DNA of 10,910 nt from Euryarchaeota archaeon UBA59 (GCA_002505495.1 DAVI01000101.1:14756-25665); one strand, 5' to 3'. Positions 1 through 7,861 are shown, counted from the first letter of the stretch. Translations and numbers: made by a program. Notes: generated from the letters alone by a model not told the origin.

Positions 1-2084
1 TTGACGCCGAGCCGCCCCGCCTTGTCCAACTTCGAGCCGGCGCTCTCGCCCGCCACCAGATGGTCGAGTTTCCCAGACACCTGGGTGACCACCTTGCCGC
101 CGGCCGCCTTGATGCGCAGCGCCACCTCCTTGCGCGGTCTCGAAAGAGTTCCAGTGATGCAGAATGTCAGGCCGGTCAGTGGTCCAATCTCATCGACCAC
201 CACCTCCTGCTCGGTGATTGACAATACCTCGTCCAAGCCGGATACCACCTCGGCTCGAAGCCCGATGCCATCGAGGAGTGACTGTGCCACTGTGGCGCCA
301 ACCCCTTCGATTGCAACCAACTCACCAACCGCGGGATTGTGCTTCAACTGCTTTCCAGCCTCATCCTCGCCAGCGACATCATCCTTCGCTGAGACCAGCG
401 CCAGCAGCGCCTTGAGGGTGCCAACCCGACCAGCCACGGAGTGAGCAAGTTCGGGCCCTATCCCGGGAAGCCCGAGGGCGTGGAGGAACTGACCGAGGGT
501 GAGATTGCGGTTCGCCTCAATCTGCGTGAGCACATTTCCGGCCGACTTCTCAGCCATCCTGTCAAGCCCGACGAGGTCTTCAAGTGTCAACCGATAGAGG
601 TCTGGAAGCGTTTTCACGAGTCTGGAGTCACACAGTTGTTCAGCCAACTTCTCGCCGATTCCGTCCATTTCAAGCGCCCTGCACCAGTAGATGAGCGAGC
701 GGACCACCCTCGCCGAACAGTCGAGATTCGTGCAGCGCAGGAAGGCACCGTCAACCACCAATTTCGTGGCGCAGACCGGACATTCCGTGGGGGAGACCAC
801 CTCTTTTGTGGAAGGCATTGATTCGGTGAACGGTTCACCGTCAGAGTGGCTTCTGCCCTCCATATCGACCGCCTTCGCTGGCCCCATACTCTCTATGATC
901 TTCGGGATGACGTCACCCCGCCTGACGATTCGTACCTTGTCTCCGATTCGAATTCCGAGCCTCTCGACCTCTCCGGCGTTGTGCAGGGTCGTGTTCTCAA
1001 CCGTGACCCCTGAAACCCTCACCGGAGCGACCCGGGCCACTGGCGTCACCGCCCCTGTCCTGCCGGTCTGCCACTCAACGCCCATCAGCACGGTGGTGGC
1101 CTCCTCGGGAGGGAACTTCCAGGCCAACGCCCACCTCGGATGGTGTGCCGTGGTACCGAGCAACCTACGCTTCTCAAAGTCGTCGAGTTTGAAGACCACG
1201 CCGTCAACCTCCCACTCAAGGGAGTCGCGACTCGCTGCGTAGTGTGTTGTCAGAGCGACCATCGCCGAGCAGACCTGCTCGTCGTCATCGCCTTCCATCA
1301 GGTGCTTTCCAGCGACCTCGATTCCAACTGACTCCAACCATTCAGCAGCCTCCAAGTCACCCTCAAACCAGTGTGGTTCGGGGCTATCGGGATGTCTGTC
1401 CTCGGCCTTGGTGAACCTAACGTCGTAGGCGAGGAAACTGAGGTGCTCAGCCTTCGCCTTGCCCTTTTCGATGTGCTTCTGTCGGAGTGCGCCTGCTGCG
1501 AGGTTGCGCGGATTCGGGGCGACTACGGCGTACCGTTCGCGATATATGGCGAGCGGCATCACAACCTCGCCCCTGATGTGACAATCCCCCTCCCATGAGA
1601 GTTGGAAGGGGATGTTGGGGATTCTGCGGGCGTTGGCGGTCACGTCCTCGCCCCGCTCACCACTTCCTCTGGTCGCCGCTCTGACTAGACGCCCCCTCCG
1701 ATACTCGAGGGAGAGGGCGGAGCCGTCCAACTTCGGTTGGGCGAGGAATCTTCGGCCATGGGCAGTGGTCTCTGCCACGAAGTGGAGGATCTCCTCCTCC
1801 GTGGTCGCCTTGTCGAGACTCTTCATCGGGAAGGCGTGAACCACCTTCACCGAACCTGGAGCCGGGTCTGCACCGACCCGGGAGAGTTGAGGGTGGTCGG
1901 GGGCGAGCCGGCCCAACTCGTCCCACAATTCGTCGAACTCGGCGTCTGAAATCTCAGGCGCTGCTCGATTGTAATAGAGGTCGGAATGATGGGCTACGAG
2001 TGCTGCCAACTCGTCGATGCGGGTGGGGGTGTCCGCTGCTGCGGCACCCGTCTCTACATCGGACTCTCCCTCGCGTGCGCCCAT
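1..2084 (-). CDS. ligA: NAD+-dependent DNA ligase LigA (3' end cut by window edge)
   Basis: This enzyme seals 3'-OH/5'-phosphate nicks in DNA using NAD+, through an AMP-lysine intermediate. Translating the minus strand gives an uninterrupted frame of 694 codons from an ATG at 2084 to the edge. Visible in order: an Ia (NMN-binding) domain with Tyr37-Tyr38 and a following ISDAEFDEL stretch; MKSLDKA at residues 87-93; the adenylation motif KLDG with the acceptor Lys118; EVDGVVFK near 291-299 and WKFP near 320; an OB fold near 345-430; a four-cysteine zinc finger (C435, C438, C451, C456, with RCTNLDC); helix-hairpin-helix repeats near 470-600; and a BRCT domain from about 628, with TGTLSR and AGSKLDKAGRLG. 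Bacterial LigA is about 670 residues, so only a short C-terminal piece is missing. Start choice: ATG 2084 is the first start after an in-frame TGA at 2130-2132. Most archaea rely on an ATP-dependent ligase, so this is probably an old acquisition from bacteria, as is known for haloarchaea. All key residues are present, so it should be active. Confidence 0.97.
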   Translation of the reverse strand, partial: MGAREGESDVETGAAAADTPTRIDELAALVAHHSDLYYNRAAPEISDAEFDELWDELGRLAPDHPQLSRVGADPAPGSVKVVHAFPMKSLDKATTEEEILHFVAETTAHGRRFLAQPKLDGSALSLEYRRGRLVRAATRGSGERGEDVTANARRIPNIPFQLSWEGDCHIRGEVVMPLAIYRERYAVVAPNPRNLAAGALRQKHIEKGKAKAEHLSFLAYDVRFTKAEDRHPDSPEPHWFEGDLEAAEWLESVGIEVAGKHLMEGDDDEQVCSAMVALTTHYAASRDSLEWEVDGVVFKLDDFEKRRLLGTTAHHPRWALAWKFPPEEATTVLMGVEWQTGRTGAVTPVARVAPVRVSGVTVENTTLHNAGEVERLGIRIGDKVRIVRRGDVIPKIIESMGPAKAVDMEGRSHSDGEPFTESMPSTKEVVSPTECPVCATKLVVDGAFLRCTNLDCSARVVRSLIYWCRALEMDGIGEKLAEQLCDSRLVKTLPDLYRLTLEDLVGLDRMAEKSAGNVLTQIEANRNLTLGQFLHALGLPGIGPELAHSVAGRVGTLKALLALVSAKDDVAGEDEAGKQLKHNPAVGELVAIEGVGATVAQSLLDGIGLRAEVVSGLDEVLSITEQEVVVDEIGPLTGLTFCITGTLSRPRKEVALRIKAAGGKVVTQVSGKLDHLVAGESAGSKLDKAGRLGV

Positions 2085-2121
2085 CGCGAAGCGATGGGCG
2101 GCACCCCCCTTGAAGGTGCCG
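2078..2121 (-). promoter_or_regulatory. Two abutting hairpins over the ligA translation start
   Basis: Two perfect inverted repeats fill most of the gap before ligA. Hairpin B pairs 2078-2087 with 2091-2100 (10 bp, 3-nt loop, arms CGCCCATCGC and GCGATGGGCG on the minus strand). The ligA ATG (2084-2082) lies inside its 3' arm. Hairpin A pairs 2099-2105 with 2115-2121 (7 bp, 9-nt loop) and holds the only G-rich, Shine-Dalgarno-like stretch in its loop and 3' arm. The two share 2 nt, so they can form only slightly trimmed at the same time. There is no U tract, so a bacterial-style terminator is unlikely. I infer a possible translational control or mRNA processing element. An accidental GC-rich dyad cannot be excluded. 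Confidence 0.5.
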
Positions 2122-2129
2122 AGTGCCCC

Positions 2130-2690
2130 TCATTCCTGCTCATCAGTGACGAAAAGAGCCCACTCGCCTGACTGCAGCGCCTCGATGCGCGCCGCTGCCT
2201 GTTCTAGGTCCGAGAGCGCCCCACCAACAGGAAGCGGTGCGAACACCCACCACCCCTTGCGCTGCAACACCAGACGACTGCCTCCACTCCACCCAGTCGA
2301 GCGCAATCCGTCCCACGAATACTGAAATCCGTCAGCGAACAGGTGCGTCTGGGTGACCGCATAGCGCTTGGGAACCATCAGCCAGAGGCAGTGCAAGCCC
2401 AGCAACAAGTCAAAGATCAGGACTGCTGAGGTGGGTGTCTCACTACTCTCGGCAAGGAGCCATGGCAGAGCCATCATGATTCCGAGCGTCAACAGTGAGG
2501 TGCCATTTCGAATCACCTCATACTCAGAGTCCGATTCCCACGCCCAGCCACCGTTGCGTAGCTCACCGAGCATCGGAACCTCGGCTCGCATGCGCCGCAA
2601 CCGATAGCCGTCATAGAGCACAACCGCAGCGACCAGAGCGACCACCGCAGTGGACACCGCTGCCGATGATAGCGAGAACATCGCCATCAC
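2130..2690 (-). CDS. Uncharacterised membrane protein with three predicted helices
   Basis: I do not recognise this family. The 186-residue product has a hydrophobic N-terminal helix (about residues 7-26) followed by a basic YRLRR stretch. Two further hydrophobic segments lie near 65-80 and 87-107. A soluble C-terminal half of about 80 residues contains YAVTQTHLFADGFQYSWDGL and later FAPLP. That pattern of short beta strands after paired helices resembles PH-like or YcxB-like domains of small membrane proteins, but this is only an impression. Start: GTG 2690, ATG 2687 and ATG 2681 are in frame. A GAGG about 5-8 nt upstream, overlapping the stop region of the giant gene, suits GTG 2690 or ATG 2687. 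It begins 6 nt after the giant surface-protein gene and ends 45 nt before ligA, so co-transcription with both is likely. Its TGA stop is in the same frame as ligA. Confidence 0.8.
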   Translation of the reverse strand: MMAMFSLSSAAVSTAVVALVAAVVLYDGYRLRRMRAEVPMLGELRNGGWAWESDSEYEVIRNGTSLLTLGIMMALPWLLAESSETPTSAVLIFDLLLGLHCLWLMVPKRYAVTQTHLFADGFQYSWDGLRSTGWSGGSRLVLQRKGWWVFAPLPVGGALSDLEQAAARIEALQSGEWALFVTDEQE

Positions 2691-2696
2691 ACATCC

Positions 2697-5600
2697 TCAG
2701 GGTTTCGCACCAAGTCTGTCCGAGCCTCGGACGAAGATGAAGGCAATCACCGCCAAGATAATCAGAACCGACAGTATCACGGCCGGCGAGAGCAATCCAC
2801 CACCGGACTCAGTGCTCTCCGGAGAACCAATGGTCGGATTTAGCGGGTCGGCATCCTCAGAGTCAGGTACGCCGTCATTGTCGTCGTCATCATCCTCGAT
2901 GAGGTCGGTTTCGCAGTTAGGAAGGATTGAGTTGGGGAGCCCGTCGAGGTCGTTGTCGGAGTGCGCGCACGCATCGAACGGGAAGGCGTCCCTGACATCG
3001 TCAATTCGGTCGTTGTCGTCATCTTCGTCGTACACGTCCGGCCCACACTTTCGGTCTTCCACCATGTCGTACCAGGCGTTTGGTCCATTGATCATGCAGG
3101 TGTCGATGAAGTCACCATCAGCGTCGTCGAGAAGCACGGTTATCGTCAACGCATCCTGCCCGACTCCGCCCCACGGGTCGGTCACCACCACGGTCACGAT
3201 GTAGATCCCGACGCTACTGATGCTGTCCAATCTGCCCGACTCTCCGATGAAGAGCTGTGGCCCGGGTCCGTTCTCTCCCTGCTCCCTGAAATGCCATGAG
3301 AAGAAGAGTTCCTCTCCCTCGTCCGTGCAACCATCACTGAGACAATCAAAATCCTGAGCAGCCGCACTGAAGTTGATTCCCTCACCCTGCTGGACGGTGA
3401 TAGAACCGCTCGGCTCGACTATCGTGACAATCGGGTCCTGATTTCGGTTGAGTTGTGCTGAGAAGAGCAGAGGAGCCGATTCGCCGATTGAAAAGGCGCC
3501 ACTGCCGGCGACATAACCGGTTGCCGTGGCGCGCCAGAGTGCGGTCGTGCTACTCGATTCACCATCCTCCGACCATGTCCGGTAGAGGATTGGAACGGAT
3601 GCCCCTGCTTCGCCCGTTGGTCTTGAGATGACCTGTTCGGGCACCGAGCCACCAAAGGTTTCGACCGTTATGTCAACCCACGCATCGGTCAGTGGAATTC
3701 CGGCGTCACCCAGCACTTGGACCGTCCAGGTCGAGCCGCTCACGAGGCCCGCCTGTCCGAATATCGAGATGGCGGTCGAGTCGAATTCAACCGGGTCCCA
3801 AATCTCAGCGAGGTAGGACTTTCCTCCGCCGAGGCTGATTTCACCGCTCAGGCTCTCGCCTCGCGATTCGAATCCGAAGCCGTTGGCGGCGTAGGCGACG
3901 GTTGCATCGAACTGGTTGCCCGTGAAGAGTGGTTGGTCATTCTCGACATCACCCTCGTCACCACTCAGAATGACCGCAGTGTCGTAGTCTGAGACCACAC
4001 AGTCAGTGACGGTCGTGCGGTCAGCCCGTACACCATTCACCTCCAATGCGACACCTCCACCGTCACCGTGAAACACGATTCCGGAGAGTGTGCCGGTGCT
4101 GTGGGAGAGGGTGATTCCCGGTGAGCCGTGAATGTCTGAATCGGAGATTGTCGCCTGCTCGCTCCACTCCACCATCAAGGCCGCGGCACCGCTGCCAGCC
4201 GTGATGTTGAGCCCCTCAAGGGTCAGACCATCATCCACCATCTCAAGGTGAACTGCGGACTGAGGGCCGTCGTGGGCGGTAGCGTCGAGGTTGGTGACAG
4301 TACCGGAGCCACCCCGCAGGTGCAACCCCTTCTCATTGCCCGGACCCAGCGTCACGTCCTCAATCGAGATTGTTGACTGAGTCAGGAGGGCTGCGCTTTG
4401 GGAGCACGATTGAATGGTGGTTCCACTGAGAGTTATTGAACCACCATTGGCGAAGATGCAGTTGTCGCTCTGGTGGAGCAGACCGTCGTTGACGAGTAAA
4501 TTTCCAGAACCACTCACCATGATGGGGGCCCCGTCAACCACCATGTTGGTCAGGCTCGCGGTTGCTGAGGCCGGCCCGACCGTTAGCGGGCCACCAATCA
4601 GATGACCGGACTCAAGATTGATGACGCCGCCGGCTGTGGTGGAGATGCCATCCCAGTCAGCACCGGTGATGGTCGCCTTGGTCGACTCCAACACGCCATC
4701 TACGCGGATCCCCGCTTCCGATTTAACGGTCAGACTGACAAATTCAAGAAGTGTCATCGTCGTCCCTGCCGTGACGATGAGGTCGCCCTCGAGATAGTAG
4801 GGCGAGAAGGTCTTCTCCAATCTGAGCCAGCCAAAGGTCGAGCCGCCGTCAATGGTTGACATCATGAAGTCGAAGGAGTTTGGAATACTGGGGTCCCAAC
4901 TCTTCACCTGACTGTGCCCGTCCTTCAGGACATAGACTGCAAGCACACCGGTGGAATCGTCGAATATCTCCGTCACATTTCGATAGGTTGCAGTATGCAC
5001 CGCAATTCCCTCTGAGTTCGTCGTGACCTGATTCCCCTGAACGGTCACCGTCGCCCCCTCGACCGGCACTCCCCAATCCACCACGCGCACGAGTGCCGCA
5101 TTCTTCAGGGCGAGATAACCACCCATCGAAGGGTGGATTGTTCCGTCGATGGAGCCGTCAAAAATCGATAGACTGCAAGTCTGCTCAAGATAGAAGTCAC
5201 CTTCGACATTGACCCCACTCCATGCGAGTTCCTGCAACTGACAACTGGTGTGGACGTCGTTGAGAATGGTCAGGCCTGCGCCGGACCCCTCCAGTGACTG
5301 ACTCGAATTGCCGTAGACCACTGCGCTTGTCGAACCGCCATCGCCCTGCAACGCTCCCGTGCCCTCGATGACGATGTCCCCGCCGGGCACCTCAAGATGG
5401 GCGTTGATCAGGACCACCTTCGCTGAGGTCGAGATGGTAACATCATAGCCTGCTGCAGTAGTGAAATTGGCCCCGTAGAGCCGAGCCGTGACTCCAACCG
5501 GGACCACCCACGGCCCGGAGGTGGGAATCAATGGGAGTTGAATCTCTCCGCTCGGCGGCGAGAGTGTGGTGGTGGCACCATAGGTGCCATCATTCGCGGT

Positions 5601-7412
5601 GACCTCTGAACCAGCAGAGATGAGAGGTAGAGTGACCTCGCCCTGTCCATTGGAGAGTGCGTTGAACCCATGCGCCTCGACATAGACTCCAGAGAGGGGG
5701 TTCTCAGATAGGTCAGTCACGGTGATCGTCGACTCGGTGAACTCGTATGCCTCGGTCACATCGACCCGAGCGTCTGCACCTCCAAAGTAGAGAGTTCCCT
5801 CACCCTCGGCATCCCATAGTCCGTTGCTGCTCGAGGCGGGCAGGCTCCTGACCACCGCGCTCTGTTCTGAATCAATCTGCAGAGTCGCGGCCTGGTGTCC
5901 GGCAGCTGTCCAGGTGCCAAGATGCAGGTTGCCGTCAACCAGATGGACGCCGTGCTGGGAGTTCCCGGTAGTGAGCGAATCGAGCGCTACTGAGCCGCCG
6001 TCGACGAGAACTCCGCTGCCTGAAAGCAAGCCCCCCAATTGAGAGGTCAGTGAGGTTCCAGAGATTGAGCAGTCAGTCCTGCATTGGAGCCCGTCAGACC
6101 ACCCTTCAAGGGTCAGCCCGTGGCTCTCGACTTCGGCCCAAGTGACCGCCAGTCCGTATGAGGTGGAATCACTGCCGAGGAAGGTACGAGAGAGTGTCAC
6201 CGATGTGAAAACATGCTTTCCGTCTATCAGTTCCAAACCATTCGATGAGTCGCCTCCTGTGAAGGTTGAATCGGTCCAGAAACTATCCAAACTCGAGACA
6301 TGCCCAAACTCCTCCCCGCTTGAAAACTGGGAGTCAGAGACATCCAATCTGCCCGAGCCAGTCGCATCGAGAAGAGTTCCTGAGGTGGTCAAATCAACTG
6401 CATCAAAGGTCTGAACGCCAATTCCGCTCAGCCTCAACCCCTGCGAGAATCCGGAGAGTGTCGAGTCGCGCAGAGTGAACTGGCCTGATGTGGCAAGGGT
6501 GAGAGCCCAACCGGATGCACTAGTTCCGATGAGTGTCAGGTCAGAGAGGGTGACATCGACCAAGTCCGAGCCGATGACCACCAAATCCACCACCCCGGTG
6601 ACATTTGAGAGGCTCGCCCCGTCGCTGCCGACGCCGTCAAAGAGAAGCCCGACTCCAGTGACTGAAAGCGAATCGACGGCAACAGATGTCGCACCACGGC
6701 TGATGATGGCTGTCGATGTGTCAGAGATGTCCAAACTGTCTGCATCACCGGTTGAACCATCATTGAGAATCAAGCCGATGGAACCATCTGACACCGACAT
6801 GGAATCGAGGTCCAGATGGCCGTGGTTCTCGACGGTGATTGCCGAATCAACCGAAGTCAAACCGTTGACTGTCGAAACTCCGCTCTGCTTCACCTCGATG
6901 CAGGTGAAGTCTATTCGTACACAGGTGAAATCGGTCGCGGTGACTACCCCGCGCGTCCGGATTCCCATGTAGGAGTCCTCGACGGTGACTGAGGCCAAGT
7001 TGGCGGTTCCGTTGACGTCGAATGCGGCGCGCGCATTTCGCAAAACCAAGTTATCGGCCACCAAGACGCCGCCCACCTCGACGAAGATGCCATCCCAGAG
7101 ACCGGTCAAACCTCCCTGCCAAACTGGGGTGTGATTACTCCAAATGACGACTGGGTCGTTTGCAAGCCCTTGAACAATCAGGTTTCCGTGCACGGATATC
7201 GAATAATCTCCCGTCACTGTGACATTGGCTCCCGCCTCGATCGTAAGAGTCACTCCAGCAGCTATGGAGATGTCCTCGGAGAGTACGAAATCACCCTCCC
7301 AACGCTCGTCAGACGAGATTGTTCGGCCCTCGACTCCACCGATGAATGCCAATAAAATCGATGTCATCATCAGAAAAGTGAGAGCCACTGCCCGTCCAAC
7401 GCTACCGCTCAT
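2697..7412 (-). CDS. Giant secreted beta-helix/PKD/TSP3 surface protein with C-terminal membrane anchor
   Basis: A 1571-residue cell-surface protein if started at ATG 7412. The frame is open up to TTG 7508, but ATG 7412 gives a proper signal peptide (short basic n-region, then ALTFLMMTSILLAFIGG). Counting residues from TTG 7508, the order is: signal peptide 33-62; a right-handed parallel beta-helix about 64-580; a carboxypeptidase-regulatory-like beta domain near 590-655 (ENPLSGVYVEAHG); a second helix-like stretch 664-805; a similar domain near 807-870 (GVPVEGATVTVQG); a third beta-helix 890-1255; another such domain near 1260-1345; a PKD-like domain about 1355-1460 with a C-x5-C insert (FDCLSDGC); Asp-rich thrombospondin type 3-like calcium repeats about 1461-1560 (DEDDDNDRIDD, DDDDDNDGVPDSEDADP); a membrane helix 1569-1592; and a short basic tail. 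There are many N-x-S/T sequons. The likely role is adhesion or as an S-layer-associated stalk; no catalytic motif was recognised. It is the first gene of the group ending in ligA. Confidence 0.9.
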   Translation of the reverse strand: MSGSVGRAVALTFLMMTSILLAFIGGVEGRTISSDERWEGDFVLSEDISIAAGVTLTIEAGANVTVTGDYSISVHGNLIVQGLANDPVVIWSNHTPVWQGGLTGLWDGIFVEVGGVLVADNLVLRNARAAFDVNGTANLASVTVEDSYMGIRTRGVVTATDFTCVRIDFTCIEVKQSGVSTVNGLTSVDSAITVENHGHLDLDSMSVSDGSIGLILNDGSTGDADSLDISDTSTAIISRGATSVAVDSLSVTGVGLLFDGVGSDGASLSNVTGVVDLVVIGSDLVDVTLSDLTLIGTSASGWALTLATSGQFTLRDSTLSGFSQGLRLSGIGVQTFDAVDLTTSGTLLDATGSGRLDVSDSQFSSGEEFGHVSSLDSFWTDSTFTGGDSSNGLELIDGKHVFTSVTLSRTFLGSDSTSYGLAVTWAEVESHGLTLEGWSDGLQCRTDCSISGTSLTSQLGGLLSGSGVLVDGGSVALDSLTTGNSQHGVHLVDGNLHLGTWTAAGHQAATLQIDSEQSAVVRSLPASSSNGLWDAEGEGTLYFGGADARVDVTEAYEFTESTITVTDLSENPLSGVYVEAHGFNALSNGQGEVTLPLISAGSEVTANDGTYGATTTLSPPSGEIQLPLIPTSGPWVVPVGVTARLYGANFTTAAGYDVTISTSAKVVLINAHLEVPGGDIVIEGTGALQGDGGSTSAVVYGNSSQSLEGSGAGLTILNDVHTSCQLQELAWSGVNVEGDFYLEQTCSLSIFDGSIDGTIHPSMGGYLALKNAALVRVVDWGVPVEGATVTVQGNQVTTNSEGIAVHTATYRNVTEIFDDSTGVLAVYVLKDGHSQVKSWDPSIPNSFDFMMSTIDGGSTFGWLRLEKTFSPYYLEGDLIVTAGTTMTLLEFVSLTVKSEAGIRVDGVLESTKATITGADWDGISTTAGGVINLESGHLIGGPLTVGPASATASLTNMVVDGAPIMVSGSGNLLVNDGLLHQSDNCIFANGGSITLSGTTIQSCSQSAALLTQSTISIEDVTLGPGNEKGLHLRGGSGTVTNLDATAHDGPQSAVHLEMVDDGLTLEGLNITAGSGAAALMVEWSEQATISDSDIHGSPGITLSHSTGTLSGIVFHGDGGGVALEVNGVRADRTTVTDCVVSDYDTAVILSGDEGDVENDQPLFTGNQFDATVAYAANGFGFESRGESLSGEISLGGGKSYLAEIWDPVEFDSTAISIFGQAGLVSGSTWTVQVLGDAGIPLTDAWVDITVETFGGSVPEQVISRPTGEAGASVPILYRTWSEDGESSSTTALWRATATGYVAGSGAFSIGESAPLLFSAQLNRNQDPIVTIVEPSGSITVQQGEGINFSAAAQDFDCLSDGCTDEGEELFFSWHFREQGENGPGPQLFIGESGRLDSISSVGIYIVTVVVTDPWGGVGQDALTITVLLDDADGDFIDTCMINGPNAWYDMVEDRKCGPDVYDEDDDNDRIDDVRDAFPFDACAHSDNDLDGLPNSILPNCETDLIEDDDDDNDGVPDSEDADPLNPTIGSPESTESGGGLLSPAVILSVLIILAVIAFIFVRGSDRLGAKP

Positions 7413-7548
7413 GAAGCATCCATGAGCGCCGCGTCCTTTCAAGTCCTTCCCGCCCGAGTCAGCAGGCGCTGGGGCACAAACCGCCACAATGGTGGAACCG
7501 ACAACCAAATGCTAGTCACTGACTGACAATAACGAAAATCGCTCCAAG
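7413..7548 (-). promoter_or_regulatory. Spacer between tRNA-Pro and giant surface gene; probable promoter region
   Basis: This 136-nt stretch lies downstream of tRNA-Pro and upstream of the giant gene. On the minus strand a TTTT run follows the tRNA by about 10 nt and could serve as an archaeal T-rich terminator. The only AT-leaning part is just after it (TTCGTTATTG), which could be a weak TATA-like site. An 11-bp dyad AGTCA-C-TGACT occupies 7514-7524, a candidate operator. No GGTGA ribosome binding site stands before ATG 7412, only a GGATG 4 nt upstream. No clear TATA/BRE pair is visible, so the exact promoter is unknown. Confidence 0.35.
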
Positions 7549-7623
7549 TGGGCCCGTCCGGATTTGAACCGGAGTCTAACGGCCCCCAGCCGTCAAGTAT
7601 AGGCCAAGCTAACCCACGGGCCC
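7549..7623 (-). tRNA. tRNA-Pro (anticodon GGG)
   Basis: A complete cloverleaf of 75 nt can be folded by hand. The acceptor is GGGCCCG with CGGGCCC (7 bp). The anticodon stem is GACGG/CCGTT with the 7-nt loop CTGGGGG, giving anticodon GGG at 7585-7587. The T arm is TCCGG-TTCAAAT-CCGGA. The variable region is 4 nt. The D stem is weak: G-U, G-C, U-A and a U-U mismatch at 13/22. Discriminator A73 fits tRNA-Pro. CCA is not encoded and there is no intron. The 5' end lies 12 nt downstream of the rpoN stop, so it may be cut from the ribosomal operon transcript. Confidence 0.96.
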
Positions 7624-7641
7624 GTGAGAATCCCCTCACGG
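7622..7641 (-). repeat. Hairpin joining the rpoN stop to the 5' end of tRNA-Pro
   Basis: CCGTGAG at 7622-7628 and CTCACGG at 7635-7641 are perfect inverted copies separated by 6 nt. The hairpin spans the rpoN TGA and takes the first two acceptor-stem bases of the tRNA, so it would compete with tRNA folding before 5' processing. A role in processing or in ending translation of rpoN is possible but only inferred. Confidence 0.4.
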
Positions 7642-7848
7642 TTTGCGAAAGACGCTGAAAGGTGCAACTTCGTCAATAAGTTCAACGTGGGAGACAAACA
7701 TTCTGCGGCAGCAGTAGCGCTCAACACCGAGGTCGGTCAGAACCTCGCCGGCATCCTCGCCATCATCTCCTTCGGTCCGGGTCTTGTAGTCCTCCCACAA
7801 GTGACCGATCACATTTCCACAACTAAAACATCGTACTGGAATCAACAT
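7636..7848 (-). CDS. rpoN: DNA-directed RNA polymerase subunit N (Rpo10)
   Basis: A small zinc-binding subunit of archaeal RNA polymerase (homologue of eukaryotic RPB10) that helps assemble the Rpo3/Rpo11 platform. The 70-residue product opens with IPVRCFSCG, has the family's second cysteine pair in ERYCCRRM, and has an acidic insert between them. Start choice: ATG 7854 and ATG 7848 are both in frame. The ribosome binding site GAGGTGA (7855-7861) touches the first but lies 6 nt before the second, the same spacing as in rps9, so ATG 7848 is preferred and MK is dropped. It follows rps9 by 13 nt and precedes tRNA-Pro by 12 nt, in the standard archaeal order. Confidence 0.97.
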   Translation of the reverse strand: MLIPVRCFSCGNVIGHLWEDYKTRTEGDDGEDAGEVLTDLGVERYCCRRMFVSHVELIDEVAPFSVFRKP

Positions 7849-7854
7849 TTTCAT

Positions 7855-7861
7855 TCACCTC
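7855..7861 (-). promoter_or_regulatory. Ribosome binding site of rpoN
   Basis: GAGGTGA, directly after the rps9 stop. Its 6-nt distance to ATG 7848, against 0 nt to ATG 7854, decides the rpoN start. Confidence 0.8.

Noticed and set aside
691..1242. 183-codon plus-strand frame
   Set aside because: Antisense to the zinc-finger and OB region of ligA, whose domains are all recognisable.
2840..3160. Repetitive GTCGTC/ATCGTC tracts considered as a DNA repeat array
   Set aside because: They are simply Asp codons of the thrombospondin type 3-like repeats, irregular in length, not a CRISPR or tandem repeat.
2650..3204. 184-codon plus-strand frame with long serine runs
   Set aside because: The serine runs are the complement of the Asp-rich calcium repeats of the giant protein.
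6475..6972. 165-codon plus-strand frame inside the giant gene
   Set aside because: Mirror of Ser/Thr/Asp-rich codons on the other strand; the product is Ser/Thr/Pro low complexity and the giant gene is clearly real.
7413..7508. 32-codon N-terminal extension of the giant protein to TTG 7508
   Set aside because: It would place a non-hydrophobic stretch before a good signal peptide and starts at TTG with no ribosome binding site.
7849..7854. ATG 7854 as the rpoN start
   Set aside because: The ribosome binding site abuts it with no spacing, whereas ATG 7848 has the 6-nt spacing seen in rps9.
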